Source: Stagnimonas aquatica | GTDB lineage: Bacteria; Pseudomonadota; Gammaproteobacteria; Nevskiales; Nevskiaceae | NCBI RefSeq assembly: GCF_003730135.1 | Contig: NZ_RJVO01000002.1 | Span: forward strand, 550,338 to 614,337 | Reading direction: 5' to 3' | Length of the DNA stretch: 64,000 nt | Part shown: positions 1 through 10,871 of the stretch, one piece after another | How positions within the stretch are numbered: position 1 is the stretch's first letter | Layout of the letters: each line of letters opens with the position of its first letter | Translations under genes and position numbers: made by a program | Notes under the pieces: generated by a model | Database searches by the model: none | Seen by the model: only the letters and a program-made list of their open reading frames with translations | Told to the model about the DNA's origin: nothing

Positions 1-1782
1 GTAGTAGAAGGCCGACTGGGCGGCGTCGAACTCCGGGTCTTCCCAGACCGCGCAGAGGCTGGCGTAGCCGCTGCCAGTGGGCTCGCAGCTGGAAAGATCG
101 ACGCTCGCGCCGTTGTTGGGCTCACCGGCCACCTCATAGACCTTCTCCTGGCTGCTGCCGTCGGCATTGAGCCAGCCCTTGACGATCTGGATGCGCTGCA
201 AGGGGTTTGCCACCTCGATGCCCTGCCCCGGATCGCGCAGCGCCGAGACCGCGAAACGCGGCCGCGCGCCGGCCGGCACCGGCTTCAGATCGCCGCCCAT
301 CGGCACCCCCAGCGCATAGCCCTGCTGCACGAAGTCGCGGCGGCCGCAGAGATCGCTAGGCAGTTCGGCGCCGCCGAAGAAGCGCAGCACCGGCCGGGTG
401 CCGCTGGTGGCATAGGCCTCACGGCGGCGCATGGCGGCGAACAGCGAGTCGCGGCTGTTCTCCTCGGCCCAGAGCACGGCGAGGCCGCCCGGGCTGTTCT
501 CGATACGGTCGGTGAGGCCGGCCGGCAGTTCGCCACGGGCGCTGCCGCCGGCTCCGCCGTGACCGGGGTAGTCGATCTCGGCGGCATTGCCGGGCGTACC
601 CAGATGGGTGTCGGAGCTGCCGATGAAGCCGTACTTGAAGGGATTGGCGCCCAGCTCGCGCTCCAGGCGCAGGCCGTCCTTGAGCGCCGCGCGCAGATAG
701 TCCTGCTCCAGCGGCGCGCCGCTGGCCTGCGGGCTGACCTGGCTGCCGATGAAGTTGCGGTAAGGCAAGAGCTCGAAGCCGCACTGCTCGTCGGCCAGGC
801 CGGCACCGGTGGTGCCCAGGCATTCCGACTGACCCTTGTGCTGGTAGATCTCGGCCAGCGGCTCGTTGAGCTGGCGCTGCCGGGCCAGCTCGGCGTCATA
901 GGGCAGGCCGCGGGCATCGCGGGTCTGGAACATCAGGCCGCCGGAGAGATTGGAGTTGTGCGGGATGGTCAGGTAGTCGCAGCCCTGCGCGCTCTGGCAC
1001 TGCGCCGACAAGGCCTGCCAGAGCAGCTCCGGCGCCGGGTATTCCTGGTAGGAGGGCGGAATCTCCGGCACCACCGCGCTGCGGAAGATCACGTTGCGGT
1101 GCAGGTTGTTGGACAGCGGCGCGGCGGTGTACTCGTAGCCGACGAAGCTGGTGAAGCGGCATTCGGCGCTGTCGTCGTTGTAGGCCGCCGCCGCCTGCTG
1201 GATGTCGCGCCAGGGTGTCTTCGCCGCCTCCAGGCAGCGCTCGCCGCCGAGGCCGCAGAACGGCAAACGCGGGATCGGCAGTCCACCCACCGAAACCAGG
1301 CCGGGACCGAGGAAATTGAACAGGATGAAGGACTGCGCCGGCGCCGCGCGGTAGAGCAGGCACTCCGGCGAGTTGTAGCCGGGGAGGTCGGGGTTGGTGC
1401 AGATCTCGGTCTCCCCGAACAGCTCGCCGTGATCGGTCACCGCCGCGAAGTCCAGCGGCCGCGCCAGCTGCGAATAGCGCAGCGGCTCGCCCTGCTCGTT
1501 GTAGGGCTGGATGCCCAGGCGCTCGCCCAGCGCGAAGCGGTAGGCCTCGTGCGGACCGATCAGGGTGCCTTGGGTATTGGCGTCCAGCGAGTACTTGGTA
1601 TGGACGTGCAGATCGCCGAAGAACGGCTGGCGCAGCGCCTGGTAGTTGCCGCATTTGGCGCCGGCCACCGGCGGCGTGCCGGTTTCGGGCGGAGCACTGT
1701 CCCCGCAGGCCACCAGCCCCAGCGTCGCCAGTGCCAGGAAAATACCCGCCGCCGACCCTGGCCGCCTCGCGCTGCTCGCCAT
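1..1782 (-). CDS. DUF3604 domain lipoprotein, 3' end cut by window edge
   Basis: The frame is open from an ATG at 1782 to base 1 with no stop (594 codons seen), so the C-terminus lies outside the window. The N-terminus has a signal peptide ending in a lipobox (GLVAC, Cys near residue 26), so the product is probably an outer-membrane or periplasmic lipoprotein. The mature part starts with FFGDLHVHTKYSLDA and later has AAVTDHGELFGE, IPHNSN and GSSDTHLG. These are the His/Asp-rich metal-site motifs of DUF3604, a PHP-hydrolase-like family. No reaction is firmly known for the family; metal-dependent hydrolysis is a family-level inference. It is followed on its upstream side by a palindromic repeat and then an SDR on the same strand. 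Confidence 0.88.
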   Translation of the reverse strand, partial: MASSARRPGSAAGIFLALATLGLVACGDSAPPETGTPPVAGAKCGNYQALRQPFFGDLHVHTKYSLDANTQGTLIGPHEAYRFALGERLGIQPYNEQGEPLRYSQLARPLDFAAVTDHGELFGETEICTNPDLPGYNSPECLLYRAAPAQSFILFNFLGPGLVSVGGLPIPRLPFCGLGGERCLEAAKTPWRDIQQAAAAYNDDSAECRFTSFVGYEYTAAPLSNNLHRNVIFRSAVVPEIPPSYQEYPAPELLWQALSAQCQSAQGCDYLTIPHNSNLSGGLMFQTRDARGLPYDAELARQRQLNEPLAEIYQHKGQSECLGTTGAGLADEQCGFELLPYRNFIGSQVSPQASGAPLEQDYLRAALKDGLRLERELGANPFKYGFIGSSDTHLGTPGNAAEIDYPGHGGAGGSARGELPAGLTDRIENSPGGLAVLWAEENSRDSLFAAMRRREAYATSGTRPVLRFFGGAELPSDLCGRRDFVQQGYALGVPMGGDLKPVPAGARPRFAVSALRDPGQGIEVANPLQRIQIVKGWLNADGSSQEKVYEVAGEPNNGASVDLSSCEPTGSGYASLCAVWEDPEFDAAQSAFYY

Positions 1783-1879
1783 CGTCTCTCTCCAAAAAAC
1801 GTGTTTTGTAACCGCTCCGGTACGTCGCCGGAATGGATATGGATAGACCGTTTGCCCAGCCTCAGGATTTCGATCTAGT

Positions 1880-2030
1880 CCCCTCCCCCGCTGGCGGGGG
1901 AGAGCTAGGGCGGCGGCGTCAGCCCGCAGTAGCCGCCAAACGCCCCCATCCCGCCGTTGGTTAGCTTGGAGTGACATTGGTCACTCCTCGCCGGGGCCAA
2001 CACCTCCCACCGCCAGCGGGGGAAGGAGTT
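1880..2030. repeat. Paired GC palindromes of the CTCCCCCGC family
   Basis: The perfect 9-bp arms CTCCCCCGC (1883-1891) and GCGGGGGAG (1894-1902) form a tight hairpin. A second, imperfect copy (CCTCCCACCGC / GCGGGGGAAGG) lies near 2013-2037. The pair sits between the DUF3604 gene and the SDR, and the same family recurs near 3.86 kb and 60.43 kb. It looks like a dispersed intergenic palindromic element. It could also act as a transcription terminator, but no T-tract follows it. Confidence 0.6.
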
Positions 2031-2806
2031 CAGCTTGTCTTGTTGGCGCTGGCCGCCGCCAGAAACGCCGGCCGCTCGCCGCCACCGTGCAGCACCAGAT
2101 TGGTTCCCGAAGCATAGGCCGCCGCCGGCGAGGACAGCCAGACGCAGGCCTCGCCGATGTCGCGCGGCTCGGCCAGGCGGCCGAGCGGGATGGTGGCAGC
2201 GACTGCGGCGACGCCCTCGGCATCGCCGAAATGCAGGTCGGCATGCTCGGTGAGCACCGGCCCCGGACTGATGGCGGTGAGGCGCACCTTGGGCGCCCAT
2301 TCCACCGCCAGCGATTGCACCAGACTCAGCACCGCCGCCTTGGCCGCCCCGTAGGCAGCGGTGCCCGGCGAGGGACGCAGTGCCGAGATGCTGGCGATGA
2401 AGACGATGCTGCCGCCGCCGGCCTGCTGCTGCATGAGCGCATTGGCCTTCTGCGCAAGGTGCAGGGGCGCCAGCAGATTGAGCGCGAAGATCTTCTCGTG
2501 GAAGCGCGGCGAGGCTTTGTCGGCCAGTGCGAAGGGCGCACCGCCGGCATTGTTGACCAGCACGTCGAGGCGGCCGTGGCGCTCGGCGATGGTGGCGAAC
2601 AGTGCCTCGACGGCGGCGTGGTCACGGACATCGCAGGCGATGAACTCGGCGCGCCGGCCCGCCACTGCCGGCAGTTCGGCGGGCGTTTCACGGCCGCAGA
2701 CGATCACCGTCGCGCCGTGCGCGAGAAAGCATTCGGAGATGCCACGGCCGACGCCCTTCGCGCCGCCGGTGACCAGGACCACGTTTGATTCCGCCACTGG
2801 AGCCAT
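2030..2806 (-). CDS. SDR family NAD(P)-dependent oxidoreductase
   Basis: Classical short-chain dehydrogenase of about 258 residues. The cofactor motif TGGAKGVGRG is near the N-terminus and NNAGG follows about 80 residues later. The catalytic set is complete: Ser in SISAL, then YGAAK (Tyr-x3-Lys). I chose the ATG at 2806 (MAPVAESN) because it puts the first beta strand at the usual place; a GTG at 2839 adds 11 residues. The gene is divergent from the meta-cleavage operon that starts at 2983, which suggests a diol or alcohol dehydrogenase step in the same catabolic route. The substrate cannot be read from the sequence. Confidence 0.88.
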   Translation of the reverse strand: MAPVAESNVVLVTGGAKGVGRGISECFLAHGATVIVCGRETPAELPAVAGRRAEFIACDVRDHAAVEALFATIAERHGRLDVLVNNAGGAPFALADKASPRFHEKIFALNLLAPLHLAQKANALMQQQAGGGSIVFIASISALRPSPGTAAYGAAKAAVLSLVQSLAVEWAPKVRLTAISPGPVLTEHADLHFGDAEGVAAVAATIPLGRLAEPRDIGEACVWLSSPAAAYASGTNLVLHGGGERPAFLAAASANKTS

Positions 2807-2982
2807 TCCTCGATCCGGCGTCCCCGTGTTCCGCGCCACGGCCCTACGCCCGCTGATGTACTGGACGACATGCTAGGCCAAGGGCTGCGGGCTTCCGTAG
2901 TCCGATTGGGTGACGCTGCTGAGCACCCGTTTGGCAAACATGCGCGGCACTCACACGCCGCCTGCCGGGAGCCTCCCGCCGC

Positions 2983-3825
2983 ATGTCCAGCCCTACCCCC
3001 AATCTGCCGGTGCCGGAAGGCCGTTACGTCACCCTGGCCAATGGCTACCGCATCCACTACCTCGACGAAGGCAGTGGGCCGGTGGTGGTGTTCCTGCACG
3101 GCTCCGGCAACGGCGCCAGCGGCTACAGCAATTTCAAGGGCAACTACCCGGCGCTGGTGCAGGCCGGCTACCGGGTGATCCTGCCCGATCTGATCGGCTT
3201 CGGTTACTCCGACAAGCCCGACAACGTCGAATACCCGCTGGCCTTCTTCGTCGAATGCGTCAAGCAGGCGCTGGATGTGATCGGGGTCGAGAAGTACACG
3301 CTGATCGGCAACTCGCTGGGCGGCGCGGTGGCACTGGGCTTTGCGCTGACGCACCCGCAGAACGTCGAGCGGCTGGTGCTGATGGCGCCGGGCGGCGTCA
3401 GCGACATGCCGGACTATCTCGCCATGCCGGGCATGGCGGCGATGTTCGCGCACATCGCCACCGGCCAACCGTTCACCCACGAGACCATGAAGGCGTTCTT
3501 CATCAAGGCCTTCGTGGTCAACCCGGATTGCGTCGACGACGCCCTGGTCGCCGAGCGGCTGGCGCTGATGAAGCTACAGAACCCGCAGGTGATGAAGACC
3601 ATGAAGGTGCCCAACCTCACCGAGCGCCTGGGCGAGATCGAATGCCCGGCGCTGACGCTCTGGGGCATCAATGAAAACATGATGCCGGAGAACGGCATCC
3701 TGCGACTCGCCAAGGGGCTGAAGAACGGCCGTCTGCTGACCGTGCCCAACTGCGGACACTGGGTGATGATCGAACACCGCGAGCTGTTCAATCGCACGGT
3801 GCTGGACTTTCTGCGCCATGGATAA
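2983..3825 (+). CDS. Alpha/beta hydrolase, meta-cleavage product (C-C bond) hydrolase type
   Basis: Protein of 280 residues with the XylF/BphD/HsaD layout. The oxyanion loop is FLHGSG (37-42), the nucleophile elbow is GNSLGG (Ser111) and the catalytic His259 is in NCGHW. Enzymes of this family hydrolyse the ring-opened vinylogous 1,5-diketone to a 2-hydroxydienoate plus an acid. The downstream hydratase, aldolase and acetaldehyde dehydrogenase are exactly the next steps. The acid residue is unusual: the usual G-x-x-Asp position reads WGINENMMP, so Glu231 replaces Asp. The first gene of the operon is separated from the next by a palindromic repeat. No ring-cleavage dioxygenase is present in the window, so the aromatic or steroid substrate stays open. 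Confidence 0.85.
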   Translation: MSSPTPNLPVPEGRYVTLANGYRIHYLDEGSGPVVVFLHGSGNGASGYSNFKGNYPALVQAGYRVILPDLIGFGYSDKPDNVEYPLAFFVECVKQALDVIGVEKYTLIGNSLGGAVALGFALTHPQNVERLVLMAPGGVSDMPDYLAMPGMAAMFAHIATGQPFTHETMKAFFIKAFVVNPDCVDDALVAERLALMKLQNPQVMKTMKVPNLTERLGEIECPALTLWGINENMMPENGILRLAKGLKNGRLLTVPNCGHWVMIEHRELFNRTVLDFLRHG

Positions 3826-3851
3826 GGTTTCGTGCGTGTCGGCGGGCAAGG

Positions 3852-3934
3852 CCCCCACCCTAGCCCTCCCCCGCACGCGGGGGAGGGAACTTGATAGCCA
3901 TCCCCCGCGTGCGGGGGAGGGTTGGGTGGGGGCG
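3852..3934. repeat. Nested GC palindrome (CCCTCCCCCGC family) inside the meta operon
   Basis: Two short hairpins (3864-3887 and about 3901-3921) lie inside a larger inverted repeat whose outer arms are GCCCCCACCC and its complement. It is in the 114-bp gap between the hydrolase stop and the hydratase start. The right outer arm (GGGAGGGTTGGGTGGGGG) is the only purine-rich stretch upstream of the hydratase ATG, so it probably supplies the ribosome binding site. Confidence 0.65.
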
Positions 3935-3939
3935 CCGAC

Positions 3940-4737
3940 ATGGCACTGAACCCAGCCCGCATCCAGACCCTCGGCGACGAGTTGTTCGCCGCGCTGCGCG
4001 CGCGCTCCGTGCTGGAGCCACTCACCAACCGCGAAGCCGGCATCGACATCGACGACGCCTACCGCATCTCGCTGCGCTTTCTCGAACGCCGCACCGCCGA
4101 AGGCGAGCGCGTGGTCGGCAAGAAGATCGGGGTTACCTCCAAGCCGGTGCAGGACATGCTCGGCGTGCACCAGCCGGACTTCGGCTTTCTCACCGACCGC
4201 ATGTGGGTGCAGAACGGCAGCACCGTCTCCATCGCCGGAGCCGGGATGATCCAGCCGCGCGCCGAAGGCGAGATCGCCTTCGTGCTGAAGAAGGACCTGA
4301 AGGGCCCGGGCGTCACCGAGGATCAGGTGCTGGACGCCACCGACTACGTCTCGCCCTGCTTCGAGATCGTCGATTCCCGCATCCGCGACTGGAAGATCAA
4401 GATCCAGGACACCGTCGCCGACAACGCCTCTTGCGGCGTGTTCGTGATCGGCCCGGACCGCGTCAAGCCGCAGGCGCTCGATCTGGCGGCGGTGAAGATG
4501 GACATCGCCAAGAACGGCGCCCATGTCGCCTCCGGCCTGGGCTCGGCGGTGCAGGGTCACCCGGCCACGGCGGTCGCCTGGCTCGCCAATACGCTGGGGC
4601 GCTTCGGCATTCCCTTCCTCGCCGGCGAGGTGATCCTGTCCGGCTCGCTGGCACCGCTGCTGCCGGCACTGCCCGGCGACCGCTTCGAGATGACGCTGGC
4701 CGGGATTGGTGCGGCCTCCATTTCCTTCGAGGCCTGA
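3940..4737 (+). CDS. 2-oxopent-4-enoate hydratase family protein
   Basis: Protein of 265 residues of the fumarylacetoacetase-fold hydratase/decarboxylase family (MhpD, DmpE, XylJ, TesE/HsaE). It adds water to 2-hydroxypenta-2,4-dienoate or its homologue to give 4-hydroxy-2-oxo acid. Recognisable stretches are [32 protein letters not shown] and the C-terminal GSLAPLLP. The ATG at 3940 follows a purine-rich stretch that belongs to the palindromic repeat. It lies between the C-C hydrolase and the acetaldehyde dehydrogenase, as expected for the second step of the lower pathway. Family members also include 4-oxalocrotonate decarboxylase (DmpH), but the aldolase and dehydrogenase next to it favour hydratase. 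Confidence 0.88.
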   Translation: MALNPARIQTLGDELFAALRARSVLEPLTNREAGIDIDDAYRISLRFLERRTAEGERVVGKKIGVTSKPVQDMLGVHQPDFGFLTDRMWVQNGSTVSIAGAGMIQPRAEGEIAFVLKKDLKGPGVTEDQVLDATDYVSPCFEIVDSRIRDWKIKIQDTVADNASCGVFVIGPDRVKPQALDLAAVKMDIAKNGAHVASGLGSAVQGHPATAVAWLANTLGRFGIPFLAGEVILSGSLAPLLPALPGDRFEMTLAGIGAASISFEA

Positions 4738-4763
4738 GGCCTCCAACGCTGAAGACGAAAGTC

Positions 4764-5681
4764 ATGACCAAGATCAAGTGCGCCATCATCGGGCCCGGCA
4801 ACATCGGCACCGACCTGATCTACAAGCTCAAGCGCAGCCCGGTGCTGGACCCGGTGTGGATGGTCGGCATCGACCCCACCTCCGAGGGCCTCAAGCGCGC
4901 CCGCGAAATGGGCCTGAAGACCACCGACCAGGGCGTCGACGGCCTGCTGCCGCACGTGCTGGCCGACGGCGTGCAGATCGCCTTCGACGCCACCAGCGCC
5001 TACGTCCACAAGTCCAACTCCGACAAGCTCAATGCGCTCGGCGTGCTGATGGTGGATCTCACGCCCGCCGCCATCGGCGGCCTCTGCGTGCCGCCGGTGA
5101 ATCTGGAGACGCATGCCAAGGCACAGGCGATGAACGTCAACATGATCTCCTGCGCCGGCCAGGCGACCATCCCGATGGTCAACGCGGTATCGCGCATCCA
5201 GCCGGTCGGCTATGCCGAGATCATCGCCACGGTGTCCTCAAAGTCGATCGGCCCCGGCACCCGCGCCAATCTCGACGAGTTCACCTACACCACCTCCAAC
5301 GCGGTCTGCGCGGTCGGCGGCTCGCGCACCGGCAAGGCGCTGGTGATCATCAACCCGGCCGATCCGCCGATGATCATGCGCAACACCATCTACTGCCTCA
5401 CCGACGACGAACCGGACCAGGAGCGCATCCGCGAGTCGGTGCTGGCGATGGTGAAGGAAGTGCAGAAGTACGTGCCCGGCTACCGGCTGGTGAACGGCCC
5501 GGTGTTCGACGGCAAGAAGGTCGCGACCTTCATGGAAGTCGCCGGCCTCGGCGACTACCTGCCGACCTATGCCGGCAACCTCGACATCATGACCGCCGCC
5601 GCCGCGCGCACCGCCGAGATGTTCGCGACCGAGATTCTGGCGGGCCGCTACCAGCTGAAGGCATTGAAGGAGGCCGCGTAA
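4764..5681 (+). CDS. mhpF: Acetaldehyde dehydrogenase (acylating)
   Basis: 305-residue member of the MhpF/DmpF/BphJ/HsaG family. It oxidises acetaldehyde (or propanal) channelled from the aldolase to the acyl-CoA using NAD+. The Rossmann motif is [13 protein letters not shown] at the N-terminus. The catalytic Cys lies in [11 protein letters not shown], about residue 131. The middle of the protein holds the conserved [17 protein letters not shown] block. The stop codon overlaps the next ATG (TAATG at 5679-5683), which fits an obligate complex with the aldolase. The name covers the whole family, and steroid pathways call it TesF/HsaG. Confidence 0.95.
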   Translation: MTKIKCAIIGPGNIGTDLIYKLKRSPVLDPVWMVGIDPTSEGLKRAREMGLKTTDQGVDGLLPHVLADGVQIAFDATSAYVHKSNSDKLNALGVLMVDLTPAAIGGLCVPPVNLETHAKAQAMNVNMISCAGQATIPMVNAVSRIQPVGYAEIIATVSSKSIGPGTRANLDEFTYTTSNAVCAVGGSRTGKALVIINPADPPMIMRNTIYCLTDDEPDQERIRESVLAMVKEVQKYVPGYRLVNGPVFDGKKVATFMEVAGLGDYLPTYAGNLDIMTAAAARTAEMFATEILAGRYQLKALKEAA

Positions 5682-6736
5682 TGGGCGAGCTCAAGAACCT
5701 CAAGGGCCGCAAGGTCCTGGTCCACGACATGGCGCTGCGCGATGGCATGCATGCCAAGCGCGAGCAGATCTCCACCGCGCAGATGATCGAGGTCGCGACC
5801 AAGCTCGACGACGCCGGCGTGCCACTGATCCAGGTCTCGCACGGCGCCGGACTCGGCGGCAATTCGCTGCAGCACGGCTTCGCCATGCACAGCAACGAGG
5901 AGTACTGGGACGCGGTGGTCCCGAAGATGAAGCAGGCGAAGATTTCCTGCCTGCTGATTCCCGGCCTCGGCACCATGAAGGAGTTGCAGAGCGCCTACGA
6001 CCACGGCGTGCGCAGCGTGCATGTCGCCACCCATTGCACCGAGGCCGACACCAGCCCGCAGCACATCGCCTATGCGCGCAAGCTGGGCATGGATGCCACC
6101 GGCTTTTTGATGATGGCGCACCTCAACGATCCGAAAGGCCTCGCCGAGCAGGGCAAGCTGATGGAGAGCTACGGCGCGCAGACCATCTACGTCACCGACT
6201 CCGCCGGCTACATGCTGCCGAGCGATGTCATCGCCCGAGTGCGGGCGCTGCGCGAGGTGCTGAAGCCGGAAACCGAGATCGGCTTCCACGGCCATCACAA
6301 CCTCGGCATGGGCATCGCCAACTCCATCGCCGCGATTGAAGAAGGCGCCAGCCGCATCGATGCCTCGGTCGGCGGGCTGGGCGCCGGTGCCGGCAATACC
6401 CCGCTGGAGGTCTTCGTCGCGGTCTGCGACCGCATGGGGATTGAAACGGGCTGCGACCTGTTCAAGCTGATGGACCTGACGCAGGAGGTGATCTTCCCGC
6501 TGATGGATCACATCGTCCGCGTCGACCGCTCCTCGCTGACATTGGGCTTCGCCGGCGTCTACTCGACCTTCCTGCTGCACGCCGACCGAGCCGGCAAGAA
6601 GTACGGCCTGCCGGCGCGCGACATCCTGGTCGAACTGGGCCGCAAGAAGATGATCGGCGGCCAGGAAGACATGATCGAGGACACCGCCCTGACCATGGCC
6701 AAGGAGCGCGGCCTGTTCAAGGACAAGGCCGCGTAA
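5681..6736 (+). CDS. mhpE: 4-hydroxy-2-oxovalerate aldolase
   Basis: 351-residue member of the DmpG/BphI/HsaF class II pyruvate aldolases. It splits 4-hydroxy-2-oxopentanoate (or its 6-carbon homologue) to pyruvate and an aldehyde. The N-terminal HMG-CoA-lyase-like TIM barrel has [11 protein letters not shown], with the metal Asp and catalytic Arg, and the metal-ligand [11 protein letters not shown]. The C-terminal communication domain has the conserved [10 protein letters not shown] region. The start overlaps the dehydrogenase stop by one base, so the two are translationally coupled. The enzymes form a bifunctional channelling complex in characterised systems. Confidence 0.95.
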   Translation: MGELKNLKGRKVLVHDMALRDGMHAKREQISTAQMIEVATKLDDAGVPLIQVSHGAGLGGNSLQHGFAMHSNEEYWDAVVPKMKQAKISCLLIPGLGTMKELQSAYDHGVRSVHVATHCTEADTSPQHIAYARKLGMDATGFLMMAHLNDPKGLAEQGKLMESYGAQTIYVTDSAGYMLPSDVIARVRALREVLKPETEIGFHGHHNLGMGIANSIAAIEEGASRIDASVGGLGAGAGNTPLEVFVAVCDRMGIETGCDLFKLMDLTQEVIFPLMDHIVRVDRSSLTLGFAGVYSTFLLHADRAGKKYGLPARDILVELGRKKMIGGQEDMIEDTALTMAKERGLFKDKAA

Positions 6737-6747
6737 GGAGCGCCAGC

Positions 6748-7230
6748 ATGCCGAACATCGCGGTCACCGACGATCTCGGCAGTTGGATGGCCCTGCAGCC
6801 GTCCATGGCGCCCGGCCTGGTGGCGTTCAGCAATGCGGTCTATGGCCAGAGCCAGTTGCCGCGACGCGTGCAGGAGATCGCCCGCATGCGCATCGCGCTC
6901 GCCAACGAGTGCAGCGTCTGCCAGGGCGCGCGCTGGGCGGCAGGCAGCGATGACGGCCTCGACGAGGCCTTCTACGCGCAGGTTGCCGACTGGCGGCTAT
7001 CCCCCATTTACAGCCCGCGCGAGAAGCTCGCCGCCGAGTATGCCGAGCGCTTCGCCAGCGACCATGTCGGGCTCCGGGCCGACGCCGGCTTCTGGCAGCG
7101 CCTGCGCGCCGACTTCAGCGATGCCGAGATCGTCGATCTCGCCCTGTGCTGCGCGCTCTGGCTGGGCGCCGGCCGCACCATGCGGGTGCTGGATGTCGGC
7201 CAGAGCTGTGCGCTGACTCTCGGCGGCTGA
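6748..7230 (+). CDS. Carboxymuconolactone decarboxylase (AhpD-like) family protein
   Basis: 160-residue protein of the CMD/AhpD fold. The key helix reads RMRIALANECSVCQGARW, with the C-x-x-C pair typical of AhpD-type redox members. The usual His three residues after the second Cys is replaced by an Arg. It is the last gene of the meta-cleavage operon, 11 bp after the aldolase stop. Its job there is unknown: thiol peroxidase or decarboxylase activity are both known in the family. It ends 18 bp before the convergent sigma-54 activator. Confidence 0.8.
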   Translation: MPNIAVTDDLGSWMALQPSMAPGLVAFSNAVYGQSQLPRRVQEIARMRIALANECSVCQGARWAAGSDDGLDEAFYAQVADWRLSPIYSPREKLAAEYAERFASDHVGLRADAGFWQRLRADFSDAEIVDLALCCALWLGAGRTMRVLDVGQSCALTLGG

Positions 7231-7248
7231 TCCCCTGATCCGGCCGCT

Positions 7249-9114
7249 TCAGTGCGGCTTCTGCAACAGCCGCCGGTACAGGGTGCTGCGGCTGACGCCC
7301 AGACGCCGTGCGGCGGCGGAGACATTGCCCTCGGCCGCCGCCAGTGCGCTACGCATCGCCCCTTCGGCCAGCGCGCTGAGCGTAGCCTCGGTGGACACCG
7401 CCGCGAAGGGCTGTGGCGGATCGCGCAGGGCCGGCGGCAGATCGTCCAGCGTGAGCCGGCAATCGGGGCCGGCCAGCGCCAGCAGCGCACGCAGGCAGGA
7501 GACCAGCTCGCGGTAGTTGCCCGGCCAGTCGTGCGCCGCCAGCCGCGCCATCAGCTCGGCCGGAAGTGCCGACGGGGGGCCGGCTTGCAGCCGGATCCAG
7601 AGGTCGGCGATCAGGCCGGGCAGATCGGCGTGCTCGCGCAAGGCCGGCAGCGGCAGCGTGTACTGCGCGATGCGGTAGTAGAGATCGGCGCGGAAGCGGC
7701 CCTCGGCCACCGCCTGGCGCAGATCGCGGTGGGTGGCGCAGATCAGGCGGAAGTCCACCGCCACCGGCTTGCCGCCACCGAGCGGCGTCACCTCGCGCTG
7801 CTGCAAGACCCGCAGCAGCCGCGACTGCAAGGCCAGCGGCATGTCGCCGATCTCGTCCAGGAACAGCACGCCGCCCTGCGCCTGGCGCAGCAGGCCGACG
7901 GCACCGCGCCGGCGTGCGCCGGTAAAGGCGCCTTCCTCATAGCCGAACAGCTCGGACTCGATGAGATTTTCCGGCAGCGCCGCGCAGTTCACCGCCACCA
8001 GTGGCGCCTGGGCGCGGCTGCAGGCGGCGTGCAACTGCCGCGCGAACACCTCCTTGCCGGCGCCAGTCTCGCCTTGCAGCAGCACCGGCAGATCGGCGTC
8101 GAGGATCCGGCTGGCGCGTGCTAAAGCCTGACGGGCGGCGGCATCGAGCACGATGGCCTCGGTGATCGGCGTCGGACGAGCCGGCACGCCAGCAGCCGTC
8201 GCGCTCAGCGCCAGCGGCCTCGCCGCCTCGGCGTCCAGCCGGCCGTGAAACTCGCGCCCGCGCAGCCCCCGCAACGGCTGGCCGTCGCGCAACTGCGACA
8301 GCGTGGTGCCGAACAGCTCGGAATAGCGGCACTGGCCGAGGCTGTCCCAGTCCAGCCCCAGCAGCGCCAGGGCGTGGCGGTTGGCGGCGATCAGGCGCGG
8401 GCCATCGAACACCAGAACACCCTCGCGCGCGGTGCCCAGGTGGCTGCGCTCGCTGTGCAGGCGTAGCACCTGGCAGTGCGGGTAACGGCCCTCGAACAGC
8501 CGGTGCTCGATCTGGTCCACCACCACCCGCAGCAGACCCAGGGCGTGGGCATGCGGCAGCGCCGCGTGGCCGGAGAGATCGAGCGCGCCGGCAAGCCGGC
8601 CATCCGGTTCCAGGATCGGCGCGGCGTGGCAGCTCAGGATGCGGTGCGGCGCGAAGTAGTGCTCGGCGCCATGCACCGCCACCGGCCGGCGCTCGATCAG
8701 CGCCATGCCGATGGCATTGGTGCCGGTCGCGGCCTCGTGCCACTGTACGCCCGGACGCAGCGCCACACGCGCCGCCTTGTCGGCGAAATCGGTGCTGCCG
8801 ACCGCGTCCAGCACCAGGCCCTGCGGGTCGGTGAGGATCACCACGCTGTCGGTGTCGCGGGCATCGAGATACAGCGCCTCGATCTCCGGCCGGCACAGGC
8901 GGCGCAGTTGCTCGTGGCGCTCGCAGGCTTCGCGCAGGCCGCCGCTGGACAGCGCCGCCACCTCGGGGGTCTTGGCGGCTTCCAGGCCTAGCGCCGCGCA
9001 GCGGGTCCAGGAGCGCAGGATAGGCTCGGCGATCAGGCCGCGCGGCGTGCGGCCGTCCTCGAAGAAGCGGCGTCTGGCGGCCAGCACCGCTTGATGGTCG
9101 TTGGTGGCTTGCAT
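7249..9114 (-). CDS. Sigma-54-dependent Fis-family activator (AcoR type)
   Basis: 621-residue enhancer-binding protein. An N-terminal GAF-like sensor region (about 60-200) is followed by the AAA+ domain with Walker A GETGAGKE (348-355), the sigma-54 contact loop GAFTGA (395-400) and Walker [10 protein letters not shown] (416-424). The C-terminus has a Fis-type helix-turn-helix ([20 protein letters not shown]). It is divergent from the aldehyde dehydrogenase gene, whose upstream region has a fitting -24/-12 promoter and a palindrome. AcoR-type proteins usually sense small alcohols, aldehydes or acetoin; the ligand here is unknown. Confidence 0.92.
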   Translation of the reverse strand: MQATNDHQAVLAARRRFFEDGRTPRGLIAEPILRSWTRCAALGLEAAKTPEVAALSSGGLREACERHEQLRRLCRPEIEALYLDARDTDSVVILTDPQGLVLDAVGSTDFADKAARVALRPGVQWHEAATGTNAIGMALIERRPVAVHGAEHYFAPHRILSCHAAPILEPDGRLAGALDLSGHAALPHAHALGLLRVVVDQIEHRLFEGRYPHCQVLRLHSERSHLGTAREGVLVFDGPRLIAANRHALALLGLDWDSLGQCRYSELFGTTLSQLRDGQPLRGLRGREFHGRLDAEAARPLALSATAAGVPARPTPITEAIVLDAAARQALARASRILDADLPVLLQGETGAGKEVFARQLHAACSRAQAPLVAVNCAALPENLIESELFGYEEGAFTGARRRGAVGLLRQAQGGVLFLDEIGDMPLALQSRLLRVLQQREVTPLGGGKPVAVDFRLICATHRDLRQAVAEGRFRADLYYRIAQYTLPLPALREHADLPGLIADLWIRLQAGPPSALPAELMARLAAHDWPGNYRELVSCLRALLALAGPDCRLTLDDLPPALRDPPQPFAAVSTEATLSALAEGAMRSALAAAEGNVSAAARRLGVSRSTLYRRLLQKPH

Positions 9115-9130
9115 GGGTCTCCTCGGTCAC

Positions 9131-9147
9131 TGTCGCAATCTGCGACA
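9131..9147. promoter_or_regulatory. Palindromic upstream activator site
   Basis: TGTCGCAATCTGCGACA is a perfect 7-bp inverted repeat around ATC. It lies 17 bp upstream of the activator gene start and about 142 bp upstream of the sigma-54 promoter GG element. That distance suits an enhancer site bound by the Fis-type HTH. It could also mediate autoregulation of the activator. The link is inference from position and symmetry. Confidence 0.6.
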
Positions 9148-9288
9148 CCTGTTCCGCACCCTGTTTCCCCAAGTTACATAGACGCGGCGCAAACGCAAAC
9201 GACGCGGCTCGGCGGAAGCCGCGAGCACCGCCGACTTTCCTTCTGCGATCAAGCGAATAGCCCAGCCACCCCGACCTTGGCCGCAGGC

Positions 9289-9303
9289 TGGCATGGGCAC
9301 TGC
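9289..9303 (+). promoter_or_regulatory. Sigma-54 (-24/-12) promoter of the aldehyde dehydrogenase gene
   Basis: TGGCATGGGCACTGC matches the consensus TGGCAY-N5-TTGC, with GG and GC dinucleotides exactly 10 bases apart and one mismatch in the -12 box. Transcription would start about 12 bp downstream, near 9315, leaving a leader of about 30 bases before the ATG at 9345. The neighbouring gene encodes a GAFTGA-containing activator, which supports the call. Confidence 0.75.
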
Positions 9304-9344
9304 CCCCCGGAGACGGACACCACAACAACGGAGGAGCCTCACCG

Positions 9345-10865
<1,521 letters not shown>

Positions 10866-10871
10866 GCGGCC

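Noticed and set aside
559..1878. Plus-strand open frame opposite the DUF3604 gene
   Set aside because: Its composition is Ala/Arg/Gly-rich with no motif, while the minus-strand frame has a signal peptide and clear DUF3604 motifs.
3891..4763. Plus-strand frame reading through the hydratase gene and joining the acetaldehyde dehydrogenase in one long protein
   Set aside because: The first part is an Arg-rich shadow of the hydratase gene; the dehydrogenase has its own ATG at 4764.
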